A stretch of DNA of 55,348 nucleotides from Pseudomonas nitroreducens TX1 (GTDB lineage: Bacteria; Pseudomonadota; Gammaproteobacteria; Pseudomonadales; Pseudomonadaceae). The notes beneath the pieces were generated by a model. The model saw only the letters and a list, made by a program, of their open reading frames with translations. It had not been told where the DNA came from and did not search any database. This document shows positions 52,590 to 55,348 of this stretch, piece after piece; the first letter of the stretch is position 1, and every line of letters begins with the position of its first letter. The stretch spans positions 1 to 55,348 of the forward strand of contig NZ_AMZB01000094.1 in assembly GCF_000313755.1 (NCBI RefSeq), in the 5' to 3' direction. The position numbers were made by a program, and so were the translations under genes.

Positions 52590-52597
52590 AACAAGAA
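52590..52597 (+). promoter_or_regulatory. Crc/Hfq target motif (AACAAGAA) before davB
   Basis: AACAAGAA ends 11 nt before ATG 52609 and merges with the AAGAAGGA ribosome-binding site, so Hfq/Crc binding would directly block ribosome entry on the lysine catabolic mRNA. Confidence 0.65.
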
Positions 52598-52608
52598 GGA
52601 CGCCTCCG

Positions 52609-54291
52609 ATGCACAAGAACCGCCACCGCCATACCCCCGGCAAGAAACCGGTCACCATCTTCGGCCCGGATTTCCCCTTCGCCTTCGACGACTGGATCGA
52701 ACACCCTGCCGGCCTGGGCAGCATTCCCGCCGACAAGCACGGCCAGGAAGTGGCCATCGTCGGCGCCGGCATCTCCGGCCTGGTGGCGGCTTACGAGCTG
52801 ATGAAGCTGGGCCTCAAGCCGGTGGTCTACGAGGCGTCGAAGATGGGCGGCCGGCTGCGTTCGGAGAGCTTCGAAGGCGCCGAAGGTATCATCGCCGAGC
52901 TGGGCGGCATGCGCTTCCCGGTGTCCAGCACCGCCTTCTACCACTACGTCGACAAGCTCGGCCTGGAAACCAGGCCCTTCCCCAACCCGCTGACGCCGGC
53001 CTCGGGCAGCACCGTGGTCGACCTGGAAGGCACCAGTCACTACGCCGAGAAGATTGACGACCTGCCGGAAATCTTCCGCGAAGTCGCCCAAGCCTGGGCC
53101 GACGCCCTGGAAGACGGCGCACGCTTCTCCGAGATCCAGGACGCCATCCGCGAACGCGACACCGTCAAGCTCAAGGCGCTGTGGGACGAACTGGTGCCCA
53201 AATGGGACGACCGCACCTTCTACGACTTCGTCGCCACCTCCAAGGCCTTCTCCCGCCTGTCCTACCGCCACCGCGAAATCTTCGGCCAGGTCGGCTTCGG
53301 CACCGGCGGCTGGGACTCGGACTTCCCCAACTCCATGCTGGAAATCTTCCGCGTGGTGATGACCAACTGCGACGACCACCAGCACCTGGTCGTAGGCGGC
53401 GTCGAACAGGTACCGCGCGGCATCTGGAGCCACGTGCCGGAAAACTGCGCGCACTGGCCGGCCGGTACCTCCCTGGCCTCGCTGCACAACGGCGCGCCGC
53501 GCCCGGGCGTGAAGAAGATTGCCCGCGCCGCCGACGGCACCTTCGCCGTCACCGACTACTGGGGCGACACCCGCCACTACGCCGCCGTCCTGGCGACCTG
53601 CCAGACCTGGCTGCTGACCACCCAGATCGAGTGCGAGGAAGCGCTGTTCTCGCAAAAGATGTGGATGGCCCTGGACCGCACCCGCTACATGCAGTCGTCG
53701 AAGACCTTCGTGATGGTCGACCGGCCGTTCTGGAAGGACAAGGACCCGCAGACCGGCCGCGACGTGATGAGCATGACCCTCACCGACCGCCTCACCCGCG
53801 GCACTTACCTGTTCGACAACGGCGACGACAAGCCGGGGGTGATCTGCCTGTCCTACTCCTGGATGAGCGATGCCATGAAGATGCTGCCGCACCCGGTGGA
53901 GAAGCGCGTGCAGCTGGCGCTGGACGCGCTGAAGAAGGTCTACCCGAGCGTCGACATCGCCAGCCACATCATCGGCAACCCGATCACCGTGTCCTGGGAG
54001 GCCGACCCGCACTTCCTCGGCGCCTTCAAGGGCGCGCTGCCGGGCCACTACCGCTACAACCAGCGCATGTACGCGCACTTCATGCAGGACGACATGCCCG
54101 CCGAGCAGCGCGGCATCTTCATCGCCGGCGACGACGTATCCTGGACCCCGGCCTGGGTGGAGGGCGCGGTGCAGACCTCGCTCAACGCCGTGTGGGGGAT
54201 CATGAAACACTTCGGCGGCGCGACCCATCCGGAGAACCCCGGCCCGGGCGATTGCTTCGCCGAACTGGGCCCGATGGTCCTGCCGGACTGA
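52609..54291 (+). CDS. davB: Lysine 2-monooxygenase DavB
   Basis: 560 residues, the same length as P. putida DavB and highly similar throughout by recollection (KKPVTIFGPDFPFAFDDW, MWMALDRTRYMQSSKTFVMV). It has the FAD-binding VAIVGAGISGLVAAYEL, an acidic end of the second strand (VVYEAS), the GG-motif, and a C-terminal FIAGDDVSWTPAWVEGAVQT. It oxidises L-lysine to 5-aminovaleramide, CO2 and water. Start ATG 52609 is in frame with an open stretch reaching 52378, but only from here does the known sequence begin. davA follows after 92 bp. Confidence 0.95.
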   Translation: MHKNRHRHTPGKKPVTIFGPDFPFAFDDWIEHPAGLGSIPADKHGQEVAIVGAGISGLVAAYELMKLGLKPVVYEASKMGGRLRSESFEGAEGIIAELGGMRFPVSSTAFYHYVDKLGLETRPFPNPLTPASGSTVVDLEGTSHYAEKIDDLPEIFREVAQAWADALEDGARFSEIQDAIRERDTVKLKALWDELVPKWDDRTFYDFVATSKAFSRLSYRHREIFGQVGFGTGGWDSDFPNSMLEIFRVVMTNCDDHQHLVVGGVEQVPRGIWSHVPENCAHWPAGTSLASLHNGAPRPGVKKIARAADGTFAVTDYWGDTRHYAAVLATCQTWLLTTQIECEEALFSQKMWMALDRTRYMQSSKTFVMVDRPFWKDKDPQTGRDVMSMTLTDRLTRGTYLFDNGDDKPGVICLSYSWMSDAMKMLPHPVEKRVQLALDALKKVYPSVDIASHIIGNPITVSWEADPHFLGAFKGALPGHYRYNQRMYAHFMQDDMPAEQRGIFIAGDDVSWTPAWVEGAVQTSLNAVWGIMKHFGGATHPENPGPGDCFAELGPMVLPD

Positions 54292-54318
54292 TTCTTTCCA
54301 CTGGTTGAACAGCGGCTC

Positions 54319-54365
54319 GCGCAGGGCCGGGATCGGGTGCACACTGCCTGATCCCGGCCTTGCGC
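54319..54365 (+). promoter_or_regulatory. Long hairpin in the davB-davA spacer
   Basis: GCGCAGGGCCGGGATC (54319-54334) and GATCCCGGCCTTGCGC (54350-54365) pair over 16 positions with one G-U. The loop is 15 nt. The stem ends 5 nt before the GAAGGAG of davA. It has no T-run, so it is not a classical terminator; stabilisation of the davB mRNA or damping of davA translation are possible. Confidence 0.7.
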
Positions 54366-54383
54366 GTTTCGAAGGAGAACCCC

Positions 54384-55169
54384 ATGTACCTTGCCCTCTA
54401 CCAGTGCCCACCCGGCCCCGACGATGTCGCCGGCAACCTGCGCCGTCTGGAGCAGGCCGCGCAGCAGGCGGTGCAGAATGGTGCGGACCTGCTGGTGCTG
54501 CCGGAGATGTACCTGTCCGGCTACAACATCGGCGCAAGACGCGTCGCGGAGCTGGCGCAAAGCTGTGACGGCCCGTCCGCCCTGCGCATCGCCGAAATCG
54601 CCCGCGAAAACAAGCTCGGTATCCTCTACGGCTACCCCGAGCGTGACGGCGACGCGGTCTTCAATAGCGTGCAGCTGATCGACCGCCGGGGCGAGCGCCG
54701 CGCCAACTACCGCAAGACCCATCTCTACGGCGATCTCGACCGCAGCCAGTTCAGCGCCTCCGACCAGGCGCCGGCGATCTTCGAGCTGGACGGCTGGAAG
54801 ATCGGCCTGCTGATCTGCTTCGACGTGGAGTTCCCCGAGAACGTGCGCAGCCTGGCGCTGGCCGGCGCCGACCTGGTGCTGGTGCCCACCGCCAACATGC
54901 GTCCCTACGAGTTCGTCGCCCAGGTATTGGTGCCGACTCGCGCGTACGAGAACCAGGTGTTCCTTGCCTACGCCAACTACGTGGGCAACGAGGGGGAGAT
55001 CGAGTACTGCGGCCTGAGCAGCATCGTCGCCCCGGATGGACAGGTGCTGACCAAGGCCAAACACAGCGAGGAACTGCTGGTGGCCGAGCTGGACCCGCCG
55101 CGCATCGCCCTGGCGCGCGAGGGATACAGCTATGTGCACCTGCGGCGGCCGGTGCTGTATCGCAGCTGA
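54384..55169 (+). CDS. davA: 5-aminovaleramidase DavA (nitrilase family)
   Basis: 261 residues with the nitrilase-superfamily triad Glu41 (LLVLPEMYLSGYN), Lys111 (YRKTHLYGDLDR) and Cys145 (GLLICFDVEFPENVR). In P. putida DavA hydrolyses 5-aminovaleramide to 5-aminovalerate and ammonia, the second step of the lysine monooxygenase route. Start ATG 54384 has GAAGGAG. It follows davB and ends at a strong terminator. Later genes of the pathway (davT, davD) are not in this window. Confidence 0.93.
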   Translation: MYLALYQCPPGPDDVAGNLRRLEQAAQQAVQNGADLLVLPEMYLSGYNIGARRVAELAQSCDGPSALRIAEIARENKLGILYGYPERDGDAVFNSVQLIDRRGERRANYRKTHLYGDLDRSQFSASDQAPAIFELDGWKIGLLICFDVEFPENVRSLALAGADLVLVPTANMRPYEFVAQVLVPTRAYENQVFLAYANYVGNEGEIEYCGLSSIVAPDGQVLTKAKHSEELLVAELDPPRIALAREGYSYVHLRRPVLYRS

Positions 55170-55170
55170 A

Positions 55171-55198
55171 AAAAGCCCGGCATTCCGCCGGGCTTTTT
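55171..55198 (+). terminator. Intrinsic terminator of davBA
   Basis: AAAAGCCCGGC-ATTCC-GCCGGGCTTTTT: 11-bp stem including the A/T flanks, 5-nt loop, run of five T. It begins 2 bp after the davA stop, so it closes the operon. Confidence 0.92.
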
Positions 55199-55227
55199 AG
55201 GGGTATTCGGCAAGAGGCAGCCTTGCT

Positions 55228-55348
55228 CTCGTAGGAGCGGACCTTGTCCGCGAAATCCCACAACCGGCACGATGTCGCAGGATTGCCCCCCGTGCAGCAC
55301 GCCAGGCGGCAACGCCCTGCGCGCGGAAAGAATCGCGGACAAGGTCCG
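55228..55348. repeat. REP pair at the window end
   Basis: GTAGGAGCGGACCTTGTCCG (about 55231-55250) and the reverse copy beginning ATCGCGGACAAGGTCCG (55332-55348), the latter cut by the window edge. No gene is supported between the davA terminator and the end. Confidence 0.75.

Noticed and set aside
52378..52608. N-terminal extension of DavB from 52378
   Set aside because: The extra 77 codons do not resemble the family, cover the divergent promoter region and lack a ribosome-binding site.
54319..54365. Intrinsic terminator between davB and davA
   Set aside because: No T-run after the stem; davA needs transcription from upstream and a proper terminator follows davA.
52477..54537. 686-codon open frame on the minus strand opposite davB
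   Set aside because: Gly/Val/His-rich shadow; davB is recognised along its full length.

Overview
The window is high-GC DNA from a Pseudomonas chromosome, probably of the P. aeruginosa / P. nitroreducens / P. citronellolis type. The call rests on Pseudomonas REP-like repeats (GAGCAAGCTCGCTCC and GCGGACAAGGTCCGC cores), AAnAAnAA Crc/Hfq target motifs beside catabolic start codons, the lysine monooxygenase pathway (davBA), an SOS-boxed imuA-imuB-dnaE2 operon, a fan1-helicase operon and a DUF1302/DUF1329/YCF48/MMPL cluster. No rRNA, tRNA, CRISPR, prophage or transposase gene was seen.

Layout. 1-2.3 kb: YbfB-type MFS exporter divergent from a LysR regulator. 2.5-10 kb: six-gene minus-strand operon (polyamine-type ABC importer, ectoine-hydrolase-like M24 protein, HDAC-like amidohydrolase) divergent from its probable LysR regulator. 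10.4-19.4 kb: MMPL transporter, YCF48 protein, DUF1329, DUF1302 and a small alpha/beta hydrolase, divergent from an AraC regulator. 20-26.5 kb: two minus-strand catabolic units, quinone oxidoreductase/TauD dioxygenase/BKACE and MFS/FrnE-DsbA/Rieske/YeiH exporter. 26.8-35.2 kb: yiaVW-like pair, then a plus-strand tripartite ABC efflux operon (HlyD, tandem ATPase, two permeases, outer-membrane factor). 35.2-38 kb: DUF4157 protein, then an attenuator-like leader ahead of an NTF2-like protein, a P-loop kinase and an rRNA-type methyltransferase. 38.2-48.3 kb: two SOS operons, fan1-helicase and imuA-imuB-dnaE2, each behind a LexA box. 49-55.2 kb: Cys-rich secreted protein, an enteric-type lysR-lysA pair, an Lrp/AsnC regulator and davB-davA.

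How it works together. Much of the window is nutrient capture and catabolism under probable global carbon control: nine perfect AAnAAnAA motifs lie at or upstream of the starts of transport and catabolic genes. A 21-bp-phased direct repeat followed exactly 25 bp later by a TA(C/T)TGT hexamer is shared by the hydrolase and quinone-oxidoreductase promoters, so the AraC regulator may run both clusters. Lysine synthesis (lysA) and breakdown (davBA) sit side by side with two regulators.

Intergenic space is filled by several repeat families. The most notable is a ~285-bp element present four times whose stems change sequence in a compensatory manner. A second composite element, an inverted pair of ~36-bp arms around a variable core, is also present four times.
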